A stretch of 21,883 nt of DNA from Lachnospiraceae bacterium UBA3273. GTDB lineage: Bacteria; Bacillota; Clostridia; Lachnospirales; Lachnospiraceae. The notes below the pieces were generated by a model that worked only from the letters and a program-made list of their open reading frames with translations, ran no database searches and had not been told where the DNA came from. Location of the stretch: contig DEUB01000033.1 in the NCBI GenBank assembly GCA_002362385.1, forward strand, positions 21,593 to 43,475, given 5' to 3'. Below are positions 1 through 6,241 of this stretch, piece after piece; the stretch's first letter is position 1; every line of letters begins with the position of its first letter. The position numbers and the translations under genes were made by a program.

Positions 1-51
1 GGATGCCTTGAAAATTCATTTCCGCAGCTGGAGGGCGCTTTGCTTGCATAA
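1..51 (+). CDS. Possible C-terminal end of an upstream gene (partial)
   Basis: Reading from base 1 in frame 1 gives 16 sense codons (GCLENSFPQLEGALLA) ending in TAA at 49-51. The frame is open from the window edge, and a promoter-like element begins right at its end, as expected where one gene stops before the next unit. Too little is present to name a family, and the stretch is short enough to be open by chance. Confidence 0.3.
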   Translation, partial: GCLENSFPQLEGALLA

Positions 52-72
52 TTAAAGCAAAAATGGTAAAAT
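44..72 (+). promoter_or_regulatory. Predicted SigA promoter for the LCP/envelope cluster
   Basis: TTGCAT (44-49) and TAAAAT (67-72) are separated by exactly 17 nt, and a TG at 64-65 gives an extended -10. Transcription would begin near 79, leaving a 5' untranslated region of about 100 nt before the LCP gene at 183. No obvious structure or operator was seen in that leader. Confidence 0.5.
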
Positions 73-182
73 CTCTTTTATGTAACGCAAATTGTGTATA
101 AGCTGTTTGTTTTCCATGTACGTGTGTGTTAGTGTGAAAAGGTAGTTGAAAGGATTGGAAACAGAAGAGAGGATATACAATT

Positions 183-1703
183 ATGGATGAGAGAGATAAA
201 CTGGAAGGAGCAAAGATCCAGAAAGGGCTGGAGGATTTTCTGGAGCAGGAACTATATGGCGCGGCCGGAAACAGAGCCTTGGGACAGGGTAAGGGCGGCG
301 CTTCCTCCCGTAAGGGAGGGGATCTGGACCTGTCTCTGGCGCCGTCAGGCGAACCGGATCTACAGGGATCTTACGAACCGGATGAACTGGATATATCTTT
401 GGCGGAGCCCGTATCCCGGAAGGGAGCATACGGCAGCGGCGTCCGGCCCGGCGCAGGGACCAAAGAAAGCGCAGGAGCAGCCCGCGTGAGCGCTGCGGAT
501 AGGGAGCGCACCAGAGCTGCCCATGCGGACGGAAGGCGGGAAGAAGGCGCAAGGAACGTCCGTACGGACGGAAGGCGGAAAGAAGGCGTAAGGACCGCCC
601 GTACGGACGGAGGTCGGGCAAAGAGCACCGGCAATGCCCGCACGGACGGAAGACGGGAAGATGGCGCAAGGAACGTCCGTGCAGACAAAAGGGCGGATTT
701 AAGAGAAAGCGGTCAAAGAGAAATGGCTCGGAGAAAAAATAAAAAACAGGAAAAGACAAAAAAGAAGAAAAACAGGGTCGTTAAAGTGCTGGTCTTTATT
801 GCGGCTCTGTTTGTCGTTGGATTTTTTATCCTCCGCGGGGTCGTGGGAAGCGTTTATAAAAAAATGGAATATAAGGAGGCGGAAGCCTTTACATCCGAGC
901 CTATGAAGGAGGACGGGGTCATCAATGTGCTTCTGATCGGAAACGATTCCCGTTTAGCAGGGGATGACGGAAGGTCTGACGCCATGATCTTGGTATCTAT
1001 CAGCGATAAGACGAAGACCATTACCATGACGTCCTTTTTGCGGGATATGTATGTGGAGATCCCGGGACATGACGGAAACCGTCTCAATGCGGCTTATGCC
1101 TACGGCGGCGCGGAGCTGTTGATGGAGACCATTGAATTGAATTTCGGCATTCCCATCCATCGTTATGCCCTGGTAAATTTCCAGGCGTTTGCAAATCTGG
1201 TAGATGCCGTGGGCGGTATCGACCTGGAGCTGACCAATGACGAGGTCAACTGGATCAATGCATATCTTATGGAGTACAACCAGTTAGAAGGTAAGGATCT
1301 TGCCACGGATTTCCTGGATCCGTCCTTAAGCGGCAATCTTCACTTAAACGGTCCGCAGGCCCTTGCCTTTACCAGAAACCGTTATATCGGAACGGATTTC
1401 GGCAGGACGGAGAGACAGCGGAAGGTGCTTTCTGCCGTGATCAAAAAGCTTCCGGGAGCGGTTGCCACGAACGGCGGGGAGCTTGCAGACGGTTTATTCC
1501 CCAACCTGACTACCAACTTAAGGGAGGGAGAATGCTTTAATCTTTCCCTGAACGCATGGAAATTTTTGGGCTATGAAATGGTCCAGCAGTGCGTTCCCTT
1601 AGAAGGCACTTATTCCAATGCGGATATCAGGGGAATGGCGGTGCTCCAGGTGGATTTTGACGCCAACAGACAGTTCTTGAAATCTACCCTGTACGGCGAA
1701 TGA
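183..1703 (+). CDS. LCP family (LytR-CpsA-Psr) cell-wall glycopolymer transferase
   Basis: 506 residues. LCP enzymes move undecaprenyl-pyrophosphate-linked polymers (teichoic acid, capsule) onto peptidoglycan on the outer face of the membrane. Residues 1-197 are cytoplasmic and very hydrophilic, with four 13-residue Arg/Gly/Asp-rich repeats (116-167, starting DGRRE/DGRRK) and a Lys-rich stop (183-197). One membrane segment lies at about 198-220. The LCP domain (about 247-420) shows the expected motifs: GNDSR, RSDAMILVS (D266), SFLRDMYVEIPG (R287), HRYALVNF (R327) and TRNRYIGTDFGRTERQ (R398, R400, R408, R411). A GAGAGGA site 9 nt upstream supports the ATG at 183. The cytoplasmic tail is far longer than in typical LCP proteins. 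Next to it are a glycosyltransferase and an amidase, consistent with envelope assembly. The family call is firm; the polymer substrate is unknown. Confidence 0.93.
   Translation: MDERDKLEGAKIQKGLEDFLEQELYGAAGNRALGQGKGGASSRKGGDLDLSLAPSGEPDLQGSYEPDELDISLAEPVSRKGAYGSGVRPGAGTKESAGAARVSAADRERTRAAHADGRREEGARNVRTDGRRKEGVRTARTDGGRAKSTGNARTDGRREDGARNVRADKRADLRESGQREMARRKNKKQEKTKKKKNRVVKVLVFIAALFVVGFFILRGVVGSVYKKMEYKEAEAFTSEPMKEDGVINVLLIGNDSRLAGDDGRSDAMILVSISDKTKTITMTSFLRDMYVEIPGHDGNRLNAAYAYGGAELLMETIELNFGIPIHRYALVNFQAFANLVDAVGGIDLELTNDEVNWINAYLMEYNQLEGKDLATDFLDPSLSGNLHLNGPQALAFTRNRYIGTDFGRTERQRKVLSAVIKKLPGAVATNGGELADGLFPNLTTNLREGECFNLSLNAWKFLGYEMVQQCVPLEGTYSNADIRGMAVLQVDFDANRQFLKSTLYGE
528..683 (+). 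repeat. Four tandem 39-bp in-frame repeats in the LCP cytoplasmic tail
   Basis: Four consecutive 39-nt units encode 13 residues each: D116-T128, D129-T141, D142-T154 and D155-A167. Each begins with GACGGA-like sequence (Asp-Gly) and most end in Arg-Thr. Units 1 and 4 are the most alike; unit 3 has drifted. The low-complexity, GC-rich composition also creates a long open frame on the opposite strand that is not a gene. Confidence 0.8.
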
Positions 1704-1740
1704 TTTTTAAATTGCGGGAACTGTTAAGAAAGGGGAAAAT

Positions 1741-2937
1741 ATGCCAAACGGAGAGCTGCGTATTATAGGACGAAATAAACGTATTTTAAATATTCTGACC
1801 TTGATTCTTGTTTTGGGGCTTGGATTACTTATCCGCAAAGAGCTGATCTGGTATGTTTCCAGGGACTGGACGGGTTTCTTTGAGTTATGGATCCGTGAAA
1901 TATCACAGCAGGGTTTTAAGGCCCTTGCAGGGGATTTTTATGATTACGCTCCCGCTTATATGTATCTGCTTGTGATCGCCGCACAGTTCGGAGCGAAAAG
2001 CATGATCGCCATGAAGCTGATCTCGGTCTGCTTTGATTTTGTTTTAGCCGCCGCTTCGGGACTCGTCATATATGAGATCCGCAAGAAGGAGTCCCTGGCC
2101 ATGCTGGTCTTTTCCGTTGTATGGCTGGCTCCTACGGTAATATCCAACAGCAGTATGTGGGGGCAGTGCGACGCGGTATACTCTGCTTTCCTGATGCTTA
2201 CGGTTCTGTTCCTGATAAAGGATAAGAGCCGGATCGCCATGATCTTTTTCGGGATCGCCTTTGCCTTTAAGCTTCAGGCTCTTTTCTGGCTGCCCGTTAT
2301 CATTTTGCTCTGGCTTTACAAAAAGATAAAGACCATAGATTTTATTTGGATCCCTCTGATGTTTTTTATAAGCATTGTTCCGGCATGGATTGCGGGAAGG
2401 CCGCTTTTAGAGCTTTTAGGGGTCTATTTTGCCCAGGTGGGCGTGGATACCAACCGGCTTTCCATGAAATATCCCAATATCTATTATATTATCGGGGAAC
2501 TGAATCTTTCGGAGTGGTATACCCATGCAGGCAAGTTTTTTGCGGTGGGGGTCATTCTGCTGTTTATGGTGGCGTTGATCTATAAACTGACGGATACGAA
2601 ACTGACGCCGGAGCTTTTGCTTTTTATCTGCTATTCGGAAGGGGCGCTGGCTTTGTATTTTCTGCCCCAGATGCACGAGAGATACGGGTATTTTATTGAG
2701 AGCATCGCCATTATCCTGGGAGTTTTGTGCGTGAAAATGTTCTGGGTGCCCGTTGCGCATATTTTGATCACATTTATTACATACAGCTATTATTATAATT
2801 ATGACAGTCCCAAGAATATACCGATTTTTGTTTTGTCTTTGTGTATGCTTGCCCTGATGCTGTTTATGGTATATAAGACAATCGTTTATAAGGAAGAGGG
2901 AGAGGTTAAAGGCTATGAGACGGCAGGGGAAAAATAG
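1741..2937 (+). CDS. Polytopic glycosyltransferase, GT87/Gpi18-mannosyltransferase-like
   Basis: 398 residues, mostly hydrophobic, with about nine or ten predicted membrane segments beginning at residues 13-30. The motif SNSSMWGQCDAVYSAF followed by an FGIAFAFKLQALFWLP stretch is the hallmark of the GT87/DUF2029 and Gpi18-like (COG5542) membrane glycosyltransferases, which use polyprenyl-phosphate sugars as donors outside the membrane. A second soluble loop contains LPQMHERYGYF, another conserved patch near the C terminus. The gene begins 37 nt after the LCP gene behind an AAAGGGG site and overlaps the downstream amidase by 23 nt, so co-transcription is very likely. A role in adding sugars to a surface polymer handled by the LCP protein is inference. 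Sugar and acceptor are unknown. Confidence 0.8.
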   Translation: MPNGELRIIGRNKRILNILTLILVLGLGLLIRKELIWYVSRDWTGFFELWIREISQQGFKALAGDFYDYAPAYMYLLVIAAQFGAKSMIAMKLISVCFDFVLAAASGLVIYEIRKKESLAMLVFSVVWLAPTVISNSSMWGQCDAVYSAFLMLTVLFLIKDKSRIAMIFFGIAFAFKLQALFWLPVIILLWLYKKIKTIDFIWIPLMFFISIVPAWIAGRPLLELLGVYFAQVGVDTNRLSMKYPNIYYIIGELNLSEWYTHAGKFFAVGVILLFMVALIYKLTDTKLTPELLLFICYSEGALALYFLPQMHERYGYFIESIAIILGVLCVKMFWVPVAHILITFITYSYYYNYDSPKNIPIFVLSLCMLALMLFMVYKTIVYKEEGEVKGYETAGEK

Positions 2938-3895
2938 ACTTTACAAAATAATAATGGCGCTTCTTCTGATCTTGGTCCTGACAGGCTGCAAGGCAGTAAA
3001 AGAGGAGGACCGGGAAGGAGAAGGAAACGGACCTGCAAAGCCTGTTACGGGGCAGGAAACCTTAACCTTGTCAGAAAATACCGGCTCTTCGGCGGATGCA
3101 GTGCTCTCGGCGGGAATGGAAGCGGCCCTTGGTTCGGTTTCGGAGAATGAAGGCGGCGCCGTGGAAGAAAAGGAGCCGGAGATAGAAGATACCGTTCATA
3201 TTATAGAGGATGAGGCAGAGCAGCCGGAATCAAAAGAGCCGGAACCAAAAGACCGGGAAGGTAACGGTTATCTGGTTGCCATAGACCCGGGCCATCAGGC
3301 AAAGGGGAACAGCGAGAAGGAGCCTGTAGGGCCCGGCGCATCGGAAACCAAGGCTAAGGTGGCAGGCGGTACAAGAGGCGTGGCCACGGGAGTCAGTGAG
3401 TACCAGCTTACCCTGGATGTTTCCTTAAAGCTTAAGGCGGAACTGGAAGCAAGGGGCTATCAGGTGTATATGATAAGGGAAACAAACGATGTTAATATCA
3501 GCAATGCGGAGAGGGCGCTCATGGCAGCTGATGCAGGGGCCGATATTTTTATAAGGATCCACGGAAACGGTTCGGAAAACGCTTCCGCTAACGGGACCAT
3601 GACGATCTGCCCCACAGCCTCAAATCCTTATTGCGGCAGCATTTATGCCGACAGCAGAAGGCTTTCGGACGATGTTCTTGAAAACATGCTGGCAGTTACG
3701 GGGGCGGCGAGCAAGGGCGTCTGGGAAACAGACACCATGAGCGGGATCAACTGGTGCACCATACCGGTTACCATTGTAGAAATGGGATTTATGAGCAACC
3801 CTGCGGAGGATGCGCTGATGCAGACAGCGGAATATCAGCAGAAGCTGGTGGAAGGCATGGCAAACGGTATTGATGCATATTTTGCGGAAGAATAA
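2915..3895 (+). CDS. Lipoprotein N-acetylmuramoyl-L-alanine amidase (Amidase_3)
   Basis: 326 residues. Cleaves the bond between N-acetylmuramic acid and L-alanine in peptidoglycan. The N terminus is a lipoprotein signal with lipobox LTGC (C25), so the enzyme should be anchored outside the membrane. Residues 30-115 are an acidic Glu/Pro-rich linker. The catalytic domain (118-325) carries the zinc ligands and general base of the AmiC/CwlV fold: DPGH (H127), SEYQ (E162), IHGNG (H216) and VEMGFMSN (E289, catalytic). The start overlaps the preceding gene by 23 nt, and the MRRQGKNRLYK-hydrophobic-LTGC layout supports ATG 2915. The Amidase_3 call is secure. It may act in remodelling the wall for the polymer made by the neighbours. 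Confidence 0.92.
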   Translation: MRRQGKNRLYKIIMALLLILVLTGCKAVKEEDREGEGNGPAKPVTGQETLTLSENTGSSADAVLSAGMEAALGSVSENEGGAVEEKEPEIEDTVHIIEDEAEQPESKEPEPKDREGNGYLVAIDPGHQAKGNSEKEPVGPGASETKAKVAGGTRGVATGVSEYQLTLDVSLKLKAELEARGYQVYMIRETNDVNISNAERALMAADAGADIFIRIHGNGSENASANGTMTICPTASNPYCGSIYADSRRLSDDVLENMLAVTGAASKGVWETDTMSGINWCTIPVTIVEMGFMSNPAEDALMQTAEYQQKLVEGMANGIDAYFAEE

Positions 3896-3910
3896 CGGAA
3901 GGGAGCGCCT

Positions 3911-4750
3911 ATGGCAGGAACTATTGAAGATGTCGTAATGCGGTACGGGAGCAGGGGAATGGATACGCTGTATCCGTTTTTGCCAAAGGAGAATTACCGC
4001 AGGGCGGCGGAAGATATTCTAAGTTTACCCAGGGGTAACTTTGTGGTAACAACGGGATTTTATGTGAAAGGCGCAGGAGAAACGGACGGTCCCCTGGGGG
4101 CGTGGATCTTGATCCAGGTGCTGGAAAAGCTGGGATTTTTGCCTGTGGTCGTCACGGATCAATATACATATCATTATTTTTCGGGAGAAAAGGTAAGGTG
4201 TGTCTGTATACCCTTAATAAACAGCAGGGAATGCCTTGAGACGGCTTCCATGGAAACCGTTCTGGAAAGGCTTGATCCTGTGGGTATGGTTTCCGTTGAA
4301 CGCTGCGGGAAAAACGGAGACGGGGATTATACCAACATGAAAGGCGAGAGCATCAAAAACCATACGGCTCCCGTGGATGAATTATTTGAGCTGGCAGGAA
4401 AATACGGCATTCAGACCATCGGGATCGGGGACGGAGGCAATGAGATCGGAATGGGGAATCTTGCAAATGAGATCAGAAGCCGTCTTTCCGTTACCCCCTG
4501 TATCGTCAAAACGGATCATCTGCTGCTTGGTACGGTATCCAACTGGGCGGCTTATGGGCTGGGAAGAACATTGGAGCTTGTAAGCGGCATGCAGCTGATG
4601 CCGCCGGTAAAAAAGCTGACTTATTTTTTTGACCGGATCGTAAGCATGGGCAGTGTGGACGGCATAACGGGAGAAAACGTCATGACTGTGGACGGATTCT
4701 CTGAAGGAAAAGAAGTAGAAATTTATCTGGAAATTTTGAAGAGCGTTTGA
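3911..4750 (+). CDS. DUF4392 / D-glutamate cyclase-like protein
   Basis: 279 residues, soluble, no signal peptide. The sequence matches the DUF4392 fold related to the D-glutamate cyclase domain: TGFYVKGAGETDGPLGA (48-64), a glycine/aspartate-rich ERCGKNGDGDYTNMKG patch (130-145) and GIGDGGNEIGMGN (171-183), which are the conserved blocks of this family. The characterised eukaryotic relative converts D-glutamate to 5-oxo-D-proline. The same activity here is an inference from family membership. The gene begins 15 nt after the amidase with GGAAGGGAG upstream and is the last member of the envelope cluster, before a terminator. Its position beside a peptidoglycan hydrolase makes a link to D-glutamate from wall turnover plausible but unproven. 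Confidence 0.8.
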   Translation: MAGTIEDVVMRYGSRGMDTLYPFLPKENYRRAAEDILSLPRGNFVVTTGFYVKGAGETDGPLGAWILIQVLEKLGFLPVVVTDQYTYHYFSGEKVRCVCIPLINSRECLETASMETVLERLDPVGMVSVERCGKNGDGDYTNMKGESIKNHTAPVDELFELAGKYGIQTIGIGDGGNEIGMGNLANEIRSRLSVTPCIVKTDHLLLGTVSNWAAYGLGRTLELVSGMQLMPPVKKLTYFFDRIVSMGSVDGITGENVMTVDGFSEGKEVEIYLEILKSV

Positions 4751-4780
4751 GTCAGGCTTGTGCCTGATCCATATAAGGAG

Positions 4781-4824
4781 CGGGACTGTCAAATTTTGGC
4801 CGGGACAGGTCCCCTTTTTATTTT
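4781..4824 (+). terminator. Intrinsic terminator after the envelope cluster
   Basis: GGGACTGTC (4782-4790) pairs with GACAGGTCCC (4804-4813), with one bulged G, followed by CTTTTTATTTT. A smaller hairpin, TCAGGC/GCCTGA (4752-4767, loop TTGT), lies directly after the stop codon of the DUF4392 gene. Together they separate the envelope cluster from the GntR operon. Confidence 0.75.
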
Positions 4825-4828
4825 ACGG

Positions 4829-4858
4829 TTGACATTATGAATTGAAATATGTTATTTT
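4829..4858 (+). promoter_or_regulatory. Promoter of the GntR-ABC operon
   Basis: A perfect -35 TTGACA (4829-4834) is followed after 18 nt by TATTTT (4853-4858). Initiation would fall at about 4864-4866, within the inverted repeat at 4861-4883. Confidence 0.6.
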
Positions 4859-4860
4859 AT

Positions 4861-4883
4861 GTGTACTAACACAGATAGTACAC
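4861..4883. promoter_or_regulatory. Probable GntR operator (8+8 inverted repeat)
   Basis: GTGTACTA (4861-4868) and TAGTACAC (4876-4883) are exact reverse complements separated by 7 nt. The site starts 2 nt after the -10 element and covers the predicted start of transcription, a standard position for a repressor. The adjacent gene encodes a GntR protein of the YtrA type, whose members usually repress their own ABC operon, so autoregulation is the natural reading. Binding is inferred. Confidence 0.75.
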
Positions 4884-4958
4884 GAGAAATATACAGGAGA
4901 ACGGATATCTGAAGAATCCGAGTAAAAGGGAATGTCACTTGTTAAAGGAGAGATAATA

Positions 4959-5336
4959 ATGATTTGGATTGATTATACAGATGCCACTCCGATTTATGAG
5001 CAGATTGTGACCGAGTATAAAAATCTCATAGTCAGAGGGGTGCTTGCACCAAATGAAAAGATGCCGTCAGTCAGGTCTCTGGCTATGGAGCTTTCCATAA
5101 ATCCAAATACGATTCAAAAGGCTTATGCCGAGCTGGAAAGACAGGGCTTTGTCTATACGGTTAAAGGCAGGGGGAATTTTGTCGCGGATAACGACGGACT
5201 GAAAAAAATGAAGGAAAGTGAAATCATTCAAAAACTGGAAACCGTCATAACAGAGGCCGAGGAAGCAGGAGTAGACCTGTTACTGCTTTCCCGGTATTTA
5301 AATGACAGAACGGAAGCGGGAGGAGAAGAGAAATGA
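4959..5336 (+). CDS. GntR family transcriptional regulator, YtrA subfamily
   Basis: 125 residues from the chosen start. The winged helix-turn-helix covers residues 9-77 (PIYEQIV..., then PSVRSLAMELSINPNTIQKAYAELERQGFV in the recognition region, then the GRGNFV wing). Only about 45 residues follow, the short helical dimerisation tail typical of the YtrA subfamily instead of a ligand-binding FCD or UTRA domain. An upstream ATG (4932) would add nine residues, but AAAGGAG sits 8 nt before ATG 4959 and the protein then begins MIWIDYTDATPIYEQI as in homologues. The stop overlaps the ATPase start (ATGA). It likely represses this operon through the inverted repeat at 4861-4883; the inducing signal, often a cell-envelope antibiotic in this subfamily, is not shown by the sequence. 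Confidence 0.92.
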   Translation: MIWIDYTDATPIYEQIVTEYKNLIVRGVLAPNEKMPSVRSLAMELSINPNTIQKAYAELERQGFVYTVKGRGNFVADNDGLKKMKESEIIQKLETVITEAEEAGVDLLLLSRYLNDRTEAGGEEK

Positions 5337-6241
5337 TTGCTGTAAAAGGCATTACAAAGAAATTTGACAATTTTGTTGCAGTCGATCAGATCGATTTCGA
5401 GATGCGGGAAGGCATGGTTTTTGGCCTGATCGGCACAAACGGGGCAGGAAAGTCCACTCTTTTGCGCATGATAAGCGGAGTAAGCAGGGCTGATGAGGGA
5501 GAGATCCTCATTGATGAGCTTCCGGTATATGACAATCCTGCGGCGAAGGAAAAAGTGTTCTTTATTGCGGACGAGCCTTATTTTTTTGCCCATGCCAATG
5601 CCGTTGATATGGAAAAATATTATGCGATGGTTTATAAAACCTTTAATAAAGATGAGTTTTACAAGCTGATGACACAGTTTGGCCTGGAGGCAAAGAGGAA
5701 GATCGGGACTTATTCCAAGGGAATGAAAAAGCAGCTGGCTTTTATTCTGGGGCTTTCCGCCAGAACGGATTATCTTCTGTGCGACGAGACTTTTGACGGA
5801 CTGGATCCGGTCATGCGCCAGGCGATCAAAAGCCTTTTGGCAAAAGAAATGGGGGAAAGGGGGCTGACGCCTGTTATCGCATCCCACAACTTAAGGGAAT
5901 TGGAGGATATCTGTGATACGGTGGGGCTTTTGCATAAAGGCGGCGTGCTGTTATCGAAGGATCTGGATGAAATGAAATGCGGCATCCAGAAGGTGCAGTG
6001 CGTTTTTAAGGATGAGACGGAATATGAAAAGGCGGCGGCGATCTGCAGGATCATAAAGAAAGAGCAGAGAGGCTCGCTGTATACGCTGACGATCAGGGGG
6101 GAAAAGGATGAGACCCTTCAAAAGTTTGATTCCCTGGAAACGGTGTTTTGTGAAGTGCTTCCACTGACTTTGGAAGAAATATTTATCAGCGAGACGGAGG
6201 TAGTCGGATATGACATCAAGAAACTCATTCTGGAAATTTAG
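5333..6241 (+). CDS. ABC transporter ATP-binding protein
   Basis: 302 residues. Walker A is GTNGAGKST (34-42), the signature YSKGMKKQL (127-135), Walker B YLLCDE (147-152) followed by a D-loop GLDP, and the switch histidine is in ASHN (H185). The usual Q-loop glutamine is absent: the region reads VFFIADEP (about 75-82), a variation common in this family of ABC-2 exporter ATPases. The C-terminal 90 residues are an accessory region after the ABC domain. It is translationally coupled to the GntR gene (ATGA overlap), and its 3' end overlaps the permease start by 32 nt, so the three proteins form one unit. It powers the neighbouring permease; the substrate is unknown. Confidence 0.92.
   Translation: MIAVKGITKKFDNFVAVDQIDFEMREGMVFGLIGTNGAGKSTLLRMISGVSRADEGEILIDELPVYDNPAAKEKVFFIADEPYFFAHANAVDMEKYYAMVYKTFNKDEFYKLMTQFGLEAKRKIGTYSKGMKKQLAFILGLSARTDYLLCDETFDGLDPVMRQAIKSLLAKEMGERGLTPVIASHNLRELEDICDTVGLLHKGGVLLSKDLDEMKCGIQKVQCVFKDETEYEKAAAICRIIKKEQRGSLYTLTIRGEKDETLQKFDSLETVFCEVLPLTLEEIFISETEVVGYDIKKLILEI

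Noticed and set aside
181..759. 192-residue open frame on the minus strand, and another at 371-688, opposite the LCP tail
   Set aside because: They are by-products of the GC-rich repeats: no ribosome site, Arg/Pro/Leu-rich low-complexity product, and the plus-strand LCP gene is well supported.
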